DNA of 64,000 nt from Cycas panzhihuaensis. Lineage: Eukaryota > Cycadophyta. The notes beneath the pieces are model-generated. The model saw only the letters and a program-made list of their open reading frames with translations, had not been told where the DNA came from and made no database searches. This document shows positions 1 through 11,744 of this stretch, piece after piece. The stretch's first letter is position 1; every line of letters starts with the position of its first letter. A program made the translations under genes and the position numbers. The stretch lies in contig CM041465.1 in NCBI GenBank assembly GCA_023213395.1, positions 61,635,741-61,699,740 of the forward strand. Direction: 5' to 3'.

Positions 1-333
1 ATTAGCACATCATATTGGTCAATTTGTACTAGGTTGGTATATACTATAAATTTTTACAATTTTTAGTACCTAGTCACTAGTGGGTCCCACCCCCCCGACA
101 CTTCATATGCCCTATTTGAACAAGCTTTTTGCACTGTTGAAAGAACTTGATATCTTATTTATGTAACTTTCTTTGGGGTTAACAGGCTATAGACACCCCA
201 CAATCTCCCTATTCACCCCTCTCTCTTTCCCTTAACAACTCCCTTTTTCTTACATCCCATTCTTTCTTGATCTTTCCTACTTCATTCATTCCTCTTCATT
301 CTACTTATTCCCACCTCTTTATGCCCTTTCTCC
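1..333 (+). other. 5' untranslated leader of the chromovirus
   Basis: No coding signal. Bases from about 190 to 330 are very rich in C and T, ending just before the gag ATG. I could not align the start of the window with the 3' LTR or find a clear tRNA primer binding site. Confidence 0.4.
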
Positions 334-1150
334 ATGGCTCCTCAAAGCAATAGTAAAAAAATATCGATACTTGAGACTGAAGTCAATAAAATTCATGATA
401 GAATAGAGGATCTCAGCCACATACGCGAGGAGGTTAAAAATGAAGCAGCTACCATGCACGCAGAATTTAGCTCAAAATTACAAAACCTAACATCTCGTGA
501 TGATGTCCAAGATGTAATTAAGAGGTTGAATAACTTCTCTCCTCCACCCCCAGTTGGCCCCACATAATAACAAATCGTGCCTCTGCCTCCATGTCAGCAA
601 TAACCATTCCATCATAAGATCAACATACCCACATTTGATCCAGATCTTAACAGGGATAGTGCATGAAGTTGGATTAGCAAACTAGAGTCTTATTTTACAC
701 TCAACCTAATGTTAGTAAATGAGAAACTTACATTTGCTTCCATTCACTTAGATGGGAAGGCACATCATTGGTTTCAATGGTGGAAATGAGAGTACCCCTC
801 CAACCGCCTCTCATGCATTTCTACCTATTTTTTTGAGCAGTTTGAAGACATTTGGAGTCAATCTTTTTTGACATAGCTAACACGTTTGAAGCAAGTATCC
901 TCTGTCAAAGTTTATACTAACGAGTTCCAATCTTTACGTAATTAGGTCAATTAATAACTTGATAAACAGATAGAGATAGATACGTATGTGTACGGGCTTA
1001 AAAAACATATCTAAATGAGCTTGAAGACAGTCTCCCTATCCACTCTAAAGGATGCAATTAATATGGCTAAAGCAGTAGAAGCAAAATTTGCTGTAGAAAG
1101 ACCTCCTCCGTTTAGATGAGACTCCATGTAGTTTTCATGATCCTGACAAG
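334..1150 (+). pseudogene. gag of chromovirus, broken
   Basis: Encodes the capsid-like polyprotein that would package element RNA into particles. A clean frame starts at ATG 334 and runs 77 codons (MAPQSNSKKISILETEV...), predicted coiled-coil with heptad-like leucines, then a proline run. After a stop at about 565 the conserved gag core continues in shifted frames: a PTFDPDL start at about 630, WISKLESYF at about 672 and AHHWFQWW at about 760, matching the plant retrotransposon gag family (W..ESYF, A..W). Stops interrupt it at least six times before about 1,010. No intact CCHC zinc knuckle was seen between 1,050 and 1,340. The start codon is chosen because it is the first ATG after the CT-rich leader. 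Dead copy. Confidence 0.75.
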
Positions 1151-1339
1151 TTGATACGACCTGGTCCCATAAATCATGATCATGCCCATGACTAGAGGAC
1201 ACCCCAGCTACATCTTTTGAGCAACACAGTGAGGAATCATCTTCAAAGTCCATACACATCACTCTTATAGAGGCATAATGTCGTCAAGAAGACGGTTTAT
1301 GTATGTAATATTCTGAAAAATGAATCACTGGTCACAATA

Positions 1340-1990
1340 GAATCTGCAAAGCTAGGAATATGGTCTTCACAATTGACCCAGACTTACCCTCAGATGATGA
1401 CCCTGAGACTGCACATGAATATAATGATGAATCCCAAGACCACCCTACTAATGAATTACCCCCAAACCCTGAGCCTAACGTTTCCTTATCAATAATTACC
1501 TCCATTGCATGTCCTAAACCACTTCGAGTCAAAGGAATACTTAGGAAAACCCCAATTACCATTTTGATTGACGATGGTGCATCGCTAAATTTCATCAACA
1601 TCTCCATTGCCTGCTAACTAAATCTTTACATAGAACCTAAAACTAGCTTCCCTTACTCCTTACTTGCTCATCACACACTCTATTATATAGGAATAATAAA
1701 AAACCTCATGGTCCACATTGGCTCATATACCCTTGTCTCTGATTTTTATACCCTGTCCATAGGTGGGTTAGATGCAATTCTTGGTATACAATGGCTCATG
1801 ACTCTAGGAACTTATAGCATTAATAACTCACCCATGACCCCCTTCATTATGTTCAAAGATCACATAGGCCGCTCTCATAAACTTTATGGGATGCAATCCC
1901 CCCCAAACAAAGTAATCTCACCCTCACGAATGTTCCACCAACTCAACGGTAACATAGGATACATCGTTCAACTTAACCATATCTAGGTCC
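1340..1990 (+). pseudogene. aspartic protease domain of chromovirus pol
   Basis: Retropepsin-like protease that would cut the Gag-Pol polyprotein. The frame opening at 1,360 holds an acidic stretch (DPDLPSDDDPE) and then the motif TILIDDGASLNFI near 1,560, which corresponds to the family's L-I-D-S-G-A-S-x-N-F-I. The catalytic Asp is retained but the Ser is replaced by Asp. After a stop at 1,615 the domain continues at 1,708-1,986 with GGLDAILGIQWLMTLG, the usual second half (D-x-I-L-G-x-x-W-L) that precedes RT in gypsy elements. The stop between the halves makes it non-functional. Confidence 0.82.
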
Positions 1991-2089
1991 CCTTGGGTAT
2001 CCACCTTGGTATCCAGTAAGTATTAGATCGATACCAATTTATATTTGCTCTGTTACCTGCTAGCCCCCCACCTAATTAAGGCTTTTACC

Positions 2090-2955
2090 ATACTATTGAG
2101 TTACAAAGTTCGAACGACCCGATTAGCCTTTGACCACATAGAAATTCCTATTTCCAAAAAAATGAAATCAAAAAAATTGCATGAGAATTGTTGGACATGG
2201 GTATCATCCAACCTAGTAAAAGCCCGTATGCCACACCCATCATCTTAGTTCACAAGAAGGATGGCTCTTTCTAACTTTGTGTTAACTATCATGCACTCAA
2301 TAAAATCACCATAAAAAATAAGTTTCCCATGCTACGAATCGATGATATATTAGATGAAATCCATGGAGCTGCAATTTTCACTAAGCTTGATTTATGATTA
2401 GGATACTACCAAATCCCCATCTTGCTAGAGGATCAACATAAAATAACTTTCTGAACCCACCATGGCCACTTTGAGTTCCAGGTCATGCCCTTTGGCCTAT
2501 GTAATGATCTGGCCACCTTTCAGGACCTCATGAACAAGATCTTTTCCCCATATTTATAAATATTTGTCATCATCTTCTTTGATGATATTCTTATCTATAG
2601 CTCAAATATGATGGCCCACATCCCACATCTAGAAACAGTCCTTCAAATCCTAGTTGAGAATAAACTATATGCTAAGCTCTCCAAATGTGAATTTGGGAAA
2701 TCTAAATTATAATACCTTGGGCATATTATATCCTTTGCAGGGGTTCATGCGGATCCTAATAAAATCTATGTCATCACTAATTAGCCAACCCCAAAAGCCC
2801 TGACCCAATTGAGGGCTTTCCTAGGGCTTAGTGGATTCTATCGTCGGTTCATTTGAAATTATGCCACCCTAACCACTCCCTTAACCCACTTACTTTGGAA
2901 GGATTCCTTCCAGTAGTCCTCCTCAGCTAATGAGTCCTTCGTCCATTTAAAGGAG
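2090..2955 (+). pseudogene. reverse transcriptase domain of chromovirus pol
   Basis: RNA-directed DNA polymerase. The order of motifs fits gypsy RT: the entry motif VHKKDGSF at about 2,250, [17 protein letters not shown] at about 2,282, FTKLDL at about 2,377, [12 protein letters not shown] at about 2,470, the catalytic box FFDDILIYSS at about 2,577 (family F/Y-x-D-D, both Asp kept), LGHIISFAGV at about 2,718 and FLGLSGFYRRFI at about 2,818. Stops occur at several points, for example after KLDL, after SPYL and at about 2,710 before YLGH. Expected Trp or Gln codons often read TAG. The frame passes into RNase H without a gap. Confidence 0.9.
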
Positions 2956-2958
2956 GTC

Positions 2959-3345
2959 ATGATATCCACCCCATTCTTGGCCTCCCCTGACTTTTCTTGG
3001 CCTTTCCAATTAGAATGTGATGCCTCTGGGTTTGGATTAGGTGCAATCTTAATGCAAGACTTCCACCCCATTGCCTTTGAAAGTCAAAAACTCAAAGATC
3101 ATGAGTGTATACTTTCTACCTATAAAAAAGAAATGTGGGCTATCCTCCATGTTGTTGATAAGTGGCAATTGTATCTACTTGGTTCTAAATTCACTATCCT
3201 CACTGATCATCATAGCCTTCATTGTTTACTAGATCAACCGGTCCTCTTAGAAGAGTAGATGAAATGGGTCGTCCACCTCTAAGTTTTTTATTTTACAATC
3301 ACATATAAAAAGGGGAAAGATAACATTGTGGCAGATACTCTCTTG
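2959..3345 (+). pseudogene. RNase H domain of chromovirus pol
   Basis: Would degrade the RNA strand during reverse transcription. The 99-codon clean frame contains LECDASGFGLGAILMQ (first catalytic Asp), STYKKEMWAILHVV (catalytic Glu) and TILTDHHSLHCLL (third Asp), in the spacing normal for gypsy RNase H. A stop at 3,256 interrupts the connection towards integrase, where KKGKDNIVADTLLR at about 3,309 is the usual end (K-G-x-x-N-x-V-A-D-x-L-S-R). All three acidic residues are present, so this is among the better preserved parts of the element. Confidence 0.9.
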
Positions 3346-4640
3346 AGGCTAACTTCACCTACACTTGGCGATAACACCAAGGACCCTACCATTTATGCCA
3401 TTTCCTCCCCACAACTGACATGGCTACAGGATTTAGCCATGGCTAACCAAAACCAACATGATTTTGTGCACTGGGCCAATAAGGTCCACACTTATAAGGA
3501 TTGGTTCATCTATAATAATATTCTCTTATACCAAAATCACATATTTGTACATCCCCTCTCAACTTTTATCCCATGAATTTTATCAGAATATCATTCTTCC
3601 CCTCTTGGCAGCCACTATGGTTTTGATAAAACTTACTGTAAGATTCATTCTAACTTCTTTTGGCCAAAAATGAAATCCATCATCCTCACCTTTGTCTCAA
3701 AATGTGATACATACCAATGTAACAAAGCTGATATAAAACCATAACCGGGCCTCCTTCAACCATTACGCATCCCACAAGGTAAATGGTAAGATATTGCCAT
3801 GGACTTTATAATGGGCCTACCACCATCTACTAGCTCTAACTCCATTTTAGCAGTCATAGATTGATTGATAAAATATGCCCACTTCTTGCCTATCCATACA
3901 ACCTATAAAGCCCACACATCATTGACATCTACATCTAGATAATATTTTGTTTGCACAGTTTTCTATCCACCATTGTATGCGATCGTGACCCTAAATTCAC
4001 TAGCTCCTTTAGCAAGAGTTATTCCATGCATTGGGAACATCATTCAACATGAGTTCTACATAGCAACCACAGACTGATGGCCAGTCTGAGGTCCGTAACA
4101 AAACTCTGGAGACCTACTTACGTTGCTTTGCATCTGACCACCAGTCTAAATAGACAATATGGCTAGCTCTAGTTGAGTATTGGTACAACTGCTCACATCA
4201 TTCAACCATTGGAATGTCCCCATTTTTGACTCTCTATGGGTATCCCCCACCGTCCCACCACACCTTAGCTGCCAACCTTTGTACGACGACAATACAACAA
4301 AAATTATAGCATATGGACCAAATTCTCCACACCCTTAAACAAAACATATCCATGGCCCAAAATCGAATGAAACAATTAGCAGACCGTCACTGCTCTGATA
4401 GCTCCTTCAATATTGAGGATCTGGTATTTCTTCATCTCTAACCTTATAAGCAACAATCCCTTCACCATCATAAGAACCACAAACTTAGCCCTTGATATTA
4501 TGGCCCCTATAAAGTCCTTAAATGTATTGGTGAAATTACATATGCTCTCGACCTTCCTCCCATCACAAACATCCATAATGCTTTTCATGTCTCCTATCTT
4601 TGGAAGTGTCTAAGCAAAACCCATACTCCCCAGACAACCC
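3346..4640 (+). pseudogene. integrase of chromovirus pol
   Basis: Would insert the cDNA. The zinc-binding region is at about 3,600-3,720 (LGSHYGFDKTY, then KCDTYQCNK with one Cys changed to Tyr). The catalytic core shows AMDFIMGLPPS at about 3,797 (first Asp), CDRDPKF at about 3,980 (second Asp) and QTDGQSEVRNKTLETYL at about 4,073 (Glu), so the D-D-E residues are all visible, though in different frames. The C-terminal part then reads almost without interruption, with YYGPYKVLKCIGEITYALD near 4,500 and NAFHVSYLWKC near 4,580, typical of gypsy integrases. At least three frame changes and several stops separate the parts. Confidence 0.87.
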
Positions 4641-4843
4641 TTCAAATTTTGGATGAAAACCAAACCTTATCTGTATCTCTAGAACGTATCTTGGCTACCA
4701 GACAACGACGTCTCCAGAATTGGTCTATTTCAGAATATTTGATACAGTGGATAGGCTGCACCTCCGAAGAAGTAACTTGGGAGTCCAATAAGTTTGTCAA
4801 AAAGCACCTACATCTCACATGCCTTAAGGACTCGTCATCTTAG
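4641..4843 (+). pseudogene. C-terminal chromodomain of integrase
   Basis: A small chromatin-binding module fused to integrase, thought to steer insertion towards particular chromatin. The frame at 4,649-4,843 gives LERILATRQRRLQNW, then EYLIQWIGCTSEEVTWE and VKKHLHL. This matches the chromodomain pattern of I-L-x-x-R, E-Y-L-V-x-W, E-x-T-W-E and a terminal aromatic or basic helix. It ends with a stop just before the purine tract, as in other chromoviruses. The chromodomain at about 33,400-33,590 in the second copy supports the assignment. Confidence 0.88.
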
Positions 4844-4852
4844 GGGAGGGGA
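4842..4852 (+). promoter_or_regulatory. polypurine tract of chromovirus
   Basis: AGGGGAGGGGA lies two bases before the 3' LTR start and would prime plus-strand cDNA synthesis. The second copy has AAGGGAGAGGA in the same place (33,590-33,600). Confidence 0.85.
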
Positions 4853-4854
4853 CT

Positions 4855-5235
4855 TGTTACATAACTTATCCGACTAAGTTATGTAAACCACTATGGAGCT
4901 TTATGTATGCATTGTATAGCGGGCTAATAGTATGCATGGGCACTATCGTCCAATAAATTATAAGGCCGTTTAGGCCGCCAATAGGATTACACATATAAGA
5001 CCCTATTTTGTCTATGTAAGGGTCATAAATTATAAATGATGGTTATCTTGATAGAACATTTTTATAAAGATTGTGTTGTGGTACTTTCTATCTTTTGGTG
5101 ATCATTTAGTGCTCTGGTGTTCCTGTGAAACTCTCATTTAATTTGTTTACTCTATTAGATAAGAAGATGCTACTATGATTGTCAAATTCTCTACTATCTC
5201 AAGAGTATTAGTGAGAAAAAACATCCCATCTTGGA
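4855..5235 (+). repeat. 3' LTR of chromovirus (right edge approximate)
   Basis: Starts TGTTACATAAC immediately after the purine tract, the common start of plant chromovirus LTRs. It shares short blocks with the LTR at 33,603 onwards (around TTTTGGTGATC near 5,094 and near 33,859). The right end is not fixed because no 5' LTR is available for comparison. Confidence 0.7.
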
Positions 5236-5334
5236 TCCCCCCTAAGAAAAAAATGGTAAGAAAATTACACCAATAAAGGTCTAAACATTTAAAGCCTTTT
5301 AATAATTGTTGTTACATATCTAATAATATATATA

Positions 5335-5376
<42 letters not shown>

Positions 5377-6900
5377 GATATATATATATATATAATTTAT
5401 AAATAACACCCTTAGTTAAATACCCTAGGTTTTAACATTTACAAGTCTTACTTTAAAATTTTAATTAGTTTTCAAACTCAAACCTAAGCATCCATTCATA
5501 AATTTTTTTCCTTGCTAATTCTCAAGTTAAAATCTTCTTAATAACCCTTAACTTTAATATTAAGTATGAGTTTAAAATAAGGGATGAGATAAGTAAGAAT
5601 TATAATCATAGGATTTTTGTGGTAGAAGTAATCGATCCTTAATTCATTTTTCATTCATTAAGAATTGCTCAATATGTATGTACAAGTCTATATATAAATA
5701 CAAGTGGGATCTATAATGGTCTAAAACTAACCCATAATTGCCTTGATACATGTTACACACCTATTACAAAATTATAGAACTCTTAATATAATTTTCATAA
5801 ATTAAATGATGAACCTATGGCTCAACAAAATATCTAATTACCTATTAGGACTCATAATATAAGTTCTAACTTGGTAGAGTAAACATTAATTCTAATATAA
5901 AGAGATAAATAGATGGTGATAAATCCAAAGAGGCACCTAAGAGTAGTCCATAAGGAGCTATTAAACTCAAGAATATGAAAGTCTAATTAGAGATTTTTGA
6001 CCTTGATCAAAGTAGGGATGTAAGGATATGGCATATATAGATGGAAATATATTTTAATATTTATCCATGCTTGATAAAAGAAATTTTCCTATTTGCTTCT
6101 CTTCACTTAAGCAATAAGGCCCTATATTAGTTCAAAAGATGGTGAGAGAACTATAAGCATACTATAAATTTAAACTACTCTTTTTTCTTAATAACTATAT
6201 GTGAGCAATATGAAGAGACTTGGAACAAAGATTACTTTACACCTCTAACTTAACTACAATAGATATGCTCAATATAATAATATATTAATGAATTTTAAGC
6301 CCTCTGAAATATGCTCCTAATTCTATCAAAAAATCAATTCTTACTAGAAGCATATGTAGGGGGGCTTAGGGAATACATTTATTACATACTCAATACTTAC
6401 CCAATAAAGACTTTGAGATAAGAAATAACTCTTGATAGGAATATAGAAGTTAAATTTCATGAAACAAAAAGATAAAACTATATGAGAATGGAGGACAAGT
6501 ATTTCTAAGACAATCCATTAATGGGAGAAGTAAGTAAAGGGGTTGATAAGGGATATCCATCTAGAATCATTAAGGTAACACCAATACTAAAGAAGTAAAT
6601 TGGGGTGCTAACAAGGTCACATAGCCTATATGTTCTAAATACATAAAAATAGGGACTTACTTTAAATGATAAGGAAAATAAAATAATGACCATCATCACA
6701 AAAAAAAAAAAGTTATGATGACTAATGAATAAGGAATGGATATAAAATACTAATGGAGAAAGGAACCATAACCCATAATCAAACTCAAAATATCTCTCTG
6801 GGAAGGACCTATTTAGTGGTCCTTAGAAATAAAGAACCTAAAAGCTATGACATAGCTCCTATCAAGTAAGATTAGACTATTACAATACCTATACTAAATA
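5236..6900. other. AT-rich stretch without recognisable genes
   Basis: No reading frame with family motifs on either strand. It contains a TG/TA microsatellite (5,326-5,394) and an A-run near 6,700. The right part may include the 5' end of the LINE that follows, but I could not read protein there. Confidence 0.5.
5326..5394. repeat. (TA)n(TG)n(TA)n microsatellite
   Basis: Alternating TA, then about nine TG units, then TA units with a single GATA interruption. Confidence 0.95.
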
Positions 6901-6954
6901 ATATACTGGAGAAAATGGAAAAGTACTAGGAAAATACCCTTGTGGGCAGGTTCT

Positions 6955-7990
6955 AAGGACCAAGACCTAGGCTTGATATGATAAGGAGCTAGATTAGATC
7001 TGGTAGAAGATTAGGAATCTAGTAAAGGTGATGGCCCTACTAAGGGAATATGCTTAATTTAAATTTGCTAACCAAAAGGATAGGATTAGTACTCTACTAA
7101 AATCCCCTTAGGTGATTGATAGAAAGACCCTGTTTCTAGAAAAATGGCACCCAGACTTTGATTTAATAGTGCTAGTGATAAAATAGGCACCAATCTAAGT
7201 GCAAATGCTGGGCTTGCCCCTATAAGTATGGGACTTAAATATTATAAAATGGGTAGCAAAGGTTATTAGACCTCTTTCAGCCATTGATTCAGCCACTAAG
7301 AATAGGATCAGGTTTATCAATGCTAGATTTTGTATACTAGCTAGGTTTGAAAAACCCCTTCTAGATTATGTGAGGATTAAATATGATGAATAGAGTAAGG
7401 AGTAACCCTTGATCTATGAAGTAGGAAATATTAGATACTATACCTATATAAGATTAGACCACCTTCTATAGAACTACTAAGGGGGAAGGAAGGATGATAC
7501 AAGGAGATAAGAGGGAGAAGATCCTCAAGCTATTAAAATGAAATAATTATAAATGACCTAAAACTAAGAGAGGTGAGATGGATCCTAAGAGGAGCCTAAG
7601 ATAGGAAGGATTGACCTAATCTTGGAAGATGATGACACACTCTTTGAGGAGGGGGAGGAACTCTAGAAGGAAGAGAGGTAGATGGGAGGGAATGATACAT
7701 CCTAAGAGGCTAAGAAAAGGTCAAAGGAGGAGCCAAGAGCCCTAGGAGAGGAGGTTACAATAGAGCCCTAAGTTGATCTAAAAGGTTAAAGGGAAGGACC
7801 TCTAGGAGGACCAAAGGGAGACCAATCAACATAGAGGCTCAGATGTGGGATCTAATAAAAGAGTGAGAAATACCACTCTTAGGATGACAAGGGAAAGGGA
7901 GGTAGCATCATAAATAGATCAATGAAGCTAGAGAACTCTTAAAGAGGGAGTTTATGAGAGACCAATATTAAGAATTAGAGATGAGGGTAA
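6955..7990 (+). pseudogene. LINE ORF1: DUF4283-like domain plus zinc knuckle
   Basis: ORF1 proteins of plant L1 elements bind element RNA. The DUF4283 signature is readable at about 7,060-7,360: KDRISTLLKSP, IDRKTLFLEKWHPDFD, then MLGLPL and later RIRFINARFCILARFEKPL. It matches the family pattern PW.I....L....W.P.FD, GLPLE, and a final R.FARV..... .PL. A decayed CCHC knuckle follows at about 7,400-7,480 (PLIYEVGNIRYYTYIRLDHLL), where Cys codons appear changed to Tyr or other residues. The remainder to about 7,990 is a purine-rich, charged linker. Frameshifts and stops are frequent. The function is assigned from domain order and position upstream of ORF2. Confidence 0.72.
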
Positions 7991-8041
7991 AAAGCCCCAA
8001 AAAGAAGAAAGAGGGAAAAGTTGGAGGACCAGGAGGAAGAG

Positions 8042-8865
8042 ATGAAGATTATCTCCTAGAGCATTAGAGGGATAAATGCTTTCTCTAAGCATAGAGTAGT
8101 GGAGGATCTATGCATGAAAATGAAGCCAAATATATTATTCCTATAGGAAACCAAATTAATTAAGGAAAATAGTATAAGAGTAAAAGATAAGATATGGAGG
8201 AGGGAAAATATGTTAATGATGGATGGCCATCTTAGGTCAGGGGGACTAGCAGTTATGTGGAATCCTAGGGAGTGTCATGGAGAGTTACTTAGGATGGAAG
8301 ACCAGCACATATCTATTTGGATCATTAATAGGAGGATGAATGCAAGGTGGCTAGCCATAAATGTTTATGCCCCTACCCAAGTAGAAGGAAATAGGATTCT
8401 TTGGGATAAGATCTTAAAGGATCATAGGGATTAGGAAGGGCCTTGGTTGGTCATAAGATATTTTAACACTATCCTATCTCCTAGTAAGAAGAAAGGGGGC
8501 CAAAGGAGGCTAGGAAGGATGGATGAAGAACATAACTGATTTAGGTAACTTTATGCAAAGAGGAGGGTTAATGGATATCCCCCTCAAAGGAGCCAAATAC
8601 ACTTAGATAAATAAGAGGATTGGGAACCATCATACCCAAGTGAGATTTGATAGAATGTTAATCAATTATGCTTGGACTAGCTATCATAATGATTTCAGGT
8701 TGGACACCCTCTTAAAGATGATGCTAGATTATTCTCCTTTTCTATTTGAGTTTTTTAATAATAAAAAGCATGTGGGGTCACTATTTAGGTTTGAATTGAT
8801 GTGGAAAAGACACCTAAATCTTAGGGAGTTGATTGAGGAATGGTGGAAAGTCCTGATAATGTGAT
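8042..8865 (+). pseudogene. LINE ORF2 endonuclease (EEP family)
   Basis: AP-like endonuclease that nicks target DNA for target-primed reverse transcription. The frame starts at ATG 8,042 with MKIIS, then IRGINAFSKHRVVEDL and MKPNILFL.ETKLI (family MKIISWNVRGL and LQETK). It continues with SGGLAVMWNP at about 8,236, WLAINVYAPT at about 8,350 and WLVIRYFNTILS at about 8,444, where the family has G-D-F-N. The C-terminal part at 8,640-8,864 reads RFDRMLINYAWTS and MMLDYSPFLFEF (family S-D-H-x-P). Several in-frame TAG codons sit at expected Trp or Gln positions. The catalytic Asp of the final S-D-H is kept as D-Y-S. Confidence 0.85.
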
Positions 8866-9480
8866 GCACCATGTGTAGGTTTTCAAAGAAATTAGACTGG
8901 ATCAAAAGAAGGATGAAAGAGTGGAATAAAAAGGTCTATGGAAACATTTTTAAAGTTAAGAACCAATTTGACAGGGAGATGAAAGTAGTTGAGGCTATGA
9001 TTTAGGAGGAGGGTAGGTCCTAGGCGCTAAACTAGATAGAGAGAGAGGCCTTATCAAAGACTTGGAGGAGGTTCTGATAAAGGACAAAATACACTAGAAG
9101 AAAAAATCAGAGTCCTATAGTTGGTGGAAGGTGACAAAAACACAATTTTTTTTCATATAATGACTATGAAACATAGATCTAGTAACATGATAATCAAGTT
9201 ATATAATAGAGAAGGGCAGGAAGTTAGTGAAGGAGATGACATGAAAAACATAGTAATAGATTACTTTAAGGAGTTTCTTATTGAGCTAGGATGCTAAGAC
9301 AAGGAGGCTAGAAAGGAGTTTTTAAATGTCATACCTAGCTTGGTAAATAAGGAGCTGAACATAATGCTTATAGCCCCATTCACTATAGAGGAAGTTAAAA
9401 AAGTGGTATTTAGTATGAAGAAGGAGAAAGTGTCTAGCACAGATGGATTAGAATCCTAGAATATTAGGATATAATCAAGG
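8866..9480 (+). pseudogene. LINE ORF2 linker between endonuclease and RT
   Basis: Lysine-rich reading typical of plant L1 ORF2, with WIKRRMKEWNKKVYGNIF at about 8,900 and then acidic-basic mixed sequence. KKVVFSMKKEKVSSTDGLE near 9,400 matches the family's stretch leading into RT (F-x-M-x-x-x-K-x-P-G-x-D-G). Stops and frame changes throughout. No catalytic motif is expected here. Confidence 0.65.
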
Positions 9481-10440
9481 AGGATCTAATGAAGGTAATG
9501 GTTGAGTTTCATGAGAAGAAGAAGATGCTAAAGGAATGGCATGTCACTTTCCTTATGTTGATCACAAAGAAGGAGGGAGTAATAAGAATGGAGGACTTTC
9601 AACTAATTAGGTTGTGCAATATGAAATTTAAAATTGTAACCAAAGTTTTGGATAATAGGCTTAAGATGATCCTCCTTAGGATTATTTCCCCTAACCAAGA
9701 TGGTTTTGTCAAGGGTAGGTAAATCTCTGATGGCATAGTTATCATCCATAAAACAATCCATTTAGCCCATCAAAGAAAAGAGCCAAGTATGATAGTCAAA
9801 ATTGACCTATCTAAGGCATATGATAGGGTCTCTTGAGGCTGCTTACTGGAATGCTTAAAGGCTTTTGGCTTTATAGGAAAATAGTGAGAATGGATGGATT
9901 TATATATTTCAAATCCTTAATACTTGGTTCTAGTAAATGGTATATCAACAAGTTTTTTCTTAGGATCCATAGGGCTAAGACAAAGAGATCCTATCTCCCC
10001 ATACCATTTTATAATTTTGGCTGAGGTTCTAGGAAGGGCAATAGAGATGGCCAGGAGACTGGAGCTGGTCATAGGGATCAGACCTACTTTAGGCATTGAA
10101 AATATTATTCATCATCAATTTATTGATGATAATATATTCCTAGGTAAGGCTACTCTAAGGGAATCCCAGATGCTGAAAGAAGGCCTTGACAAATTCAAGA
10201 GAGTCACTAATCAATTGGTAAATCTAAATAAAAGTAATATCTTTTTTGTGCACACTAAGGAGAAAGCCCAAAAGAAGATTAGTAGGATTCTTGATATGTA
10301 TATCCACAAAATATTGACAACCTATTTGGGTATGCCCCTTTTTGTTTGAAAGATGTTAAAGGAGTTATGGAATCTTGTAATTAATAAGATGTATAGGAAG
10401 TTAACTGGATGGAAGGGCTTTCTACTTAGCTAGGTTGGCA
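9481..10440 (+). pseudogene. LINE ORF2 reverse transcriptase
   Basis: The polymerase core. Visible in order: MLITKKEGVIRMEDFQLIRLCN at 9,558 onwards (the family's L-I-P-K and R-P-I-S-L), ISPNQDGFVKGR at 9,687, MIVKIDLSKAYDRVS at about 9,789 (first catalytic Asp, block A), LVLVNGISTSFF at about 9,925, GLRQRDPISPYHFIILAEVL at about 9,973 and HHQFIDDNIFLG at about 10,110. The last is the Y-A-D-D box as F-I-D-D with both Asp retained. LTTYLGMPLF at about 10,318 is the usual end. The long clean frame 9,924-10,349 is the best preserved part of the LINE. Confidence 0.92.
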
Positions 10441-11740
10441 AGGTTCAGTTGGTTGCTACTTCTCTTCAAAGCATTCTAGTCTATATGATGTCTATGTTTA
10501 AGATCCTAGCCAAAATTATGACCACTCTAGAATCTATTTAGAAGTACTTCCTTTGCTCTAGGTCCAAGGAAGAGGATAGAATCCATCTAGCAGATTAGGA
10601 TAAAGGGTGCCACCCTAAATGGGTAGGTGGTTTGAATCTTCAAGTATTATCATCCTTCAATAATACCTTGGTGTCTAAGCTAGGATGGTGATTAGCTAAG
10701 AAAAAAGGAGATTTATAGGATTGAATTATGACCCATAAGTATCTTCATAGGTGACACTTCTTAAATGATAACTCTTTACATCCCTATGGATTGTCAATTT
10801 AGAGAAGTGTGTATCATTCTAGGTGGATGTTAGGTATAGGGGTGTAGTGGAAGCTAGGAGATGGTAATAATATAAAATTTTAGGGGGATGTGTGGTGTGG
10901 TGACCTAAAGCTCAAGTGGTAGCCTGATGTAGGTCCTCTACAAGTTCTTTGTGAGGTGATTTATAGTATAAAGGTGAAGGATTATTAGGTGGTCTAGGAT
11001 CAGATCACTAGGTGGAAAGACTTTCATGAGATCTAAGGTGACTAGGGGGTCCAAGATCAAATTGAGGCTTTAAAAAGGTTAATTAGCTAATGCTATATCC
11101 TGAGAAGAGCATAGGAGGACTTAATGATCTGGCCTCCATTCCCTTTAGGAGATTATTTAGTAAAACAAGGTTACATGTTTTTATACCAAGAAAGAGGAGA
11201 CTTGTACCAACTCCTAGATAGGGTGTGGAAGATGGGCCTAACCCCTAAGATAGTAGTATTTTGAATCATGTCTTAGGAATAAGATCCTAATAGTGGATAA
11301 CTTGAGGAAGTGGGGATTTGTTATGCAAATTGGCATGTGCTATGTCGAGAGGATGAGGAGTTAGTGAATCATATTCTCCTTCATTGTTCTTATTCCAGAA
11401 GGGTGTGGAAGATGATATGGGCTCAATTTAATATTTAGTGGGTGGCCTTTGGTACCCTTGAGGATCAACTATTGGCCTGGACTAACCCCTTTAGGAGTAG
11501 AACCTTGGCTCACTTATGGTAAATATCTTTGCCAGTTATAATGTGGAATCTATGGAAGGAGAGGAATATGAGGATATTTTAAGATAAACATATGGATGAA
11601 TATAGGACTTTTGGGATGATCAAGGCCAGCATAAGGGAAGTCGTAAAGCCTAAATAGGAGAAATTCATCTTGGATTATGAAAGGACTACAGTAGAAAGTT
11701 GGGGGATAATGCCCAGGATAGTTAGGGATCTAAAGAAGAA
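10441..11740 (+). pseudogene. LINE ORF2 C-terminal region with zf-RVT-like domain
   Basis: Reads continuously in family style with many TAG stops: KGCHPKWVGGLNLQ at about 10,603, WKLGDGNNIKF.GD at about 10,850, WKMGLTPKIVVF near 11,228, a Cys/His region at about 11,340-11,400 (CREDEELVNHILLHCSYSRRVW) and MWNLWKERNMRIF at about 11,540. These correspond to G-G-L-G-x-x, W-x-x-G-x-G, the zf-RVT core and W-x-x-W-x-x-R-N-x-R-x-F of plant LINE and LINE-derived proteins. Confidence 0.8.
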
Positions 11741-11744
11741 TTGC

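Larger units (their letters stand above)
1..5235 (+). mobile_element. Ty3/gypsy chromovirus (degenerate, 5' LTR not in window)
   Basis: One plus-strand LTR retrotransposon can be followed in canonical order: gag, aspartic protease, reverse transcriptase, RNase H, integrase, chromodomain, purine tract, 3' LTR. The chromodomain after integrase places it in the chromovirus clade of Ty3/gypsy. All coding parts carry stops and frame changes, so this is a dead copy. The 5' LTR and primer binding site are not recognisable in the first 330 bases and probably lie mostly before the window. A related copy lies at 32,155-33,975. The right edge is approximate because only one LTR is visible. Confidence 0.88.

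Noticed and set aside
6505-6699. Minus-strand 64-codon frame before the LINE
   Set aside because: No family motif; it falls in AT-rich sequence and ends by an A-run.
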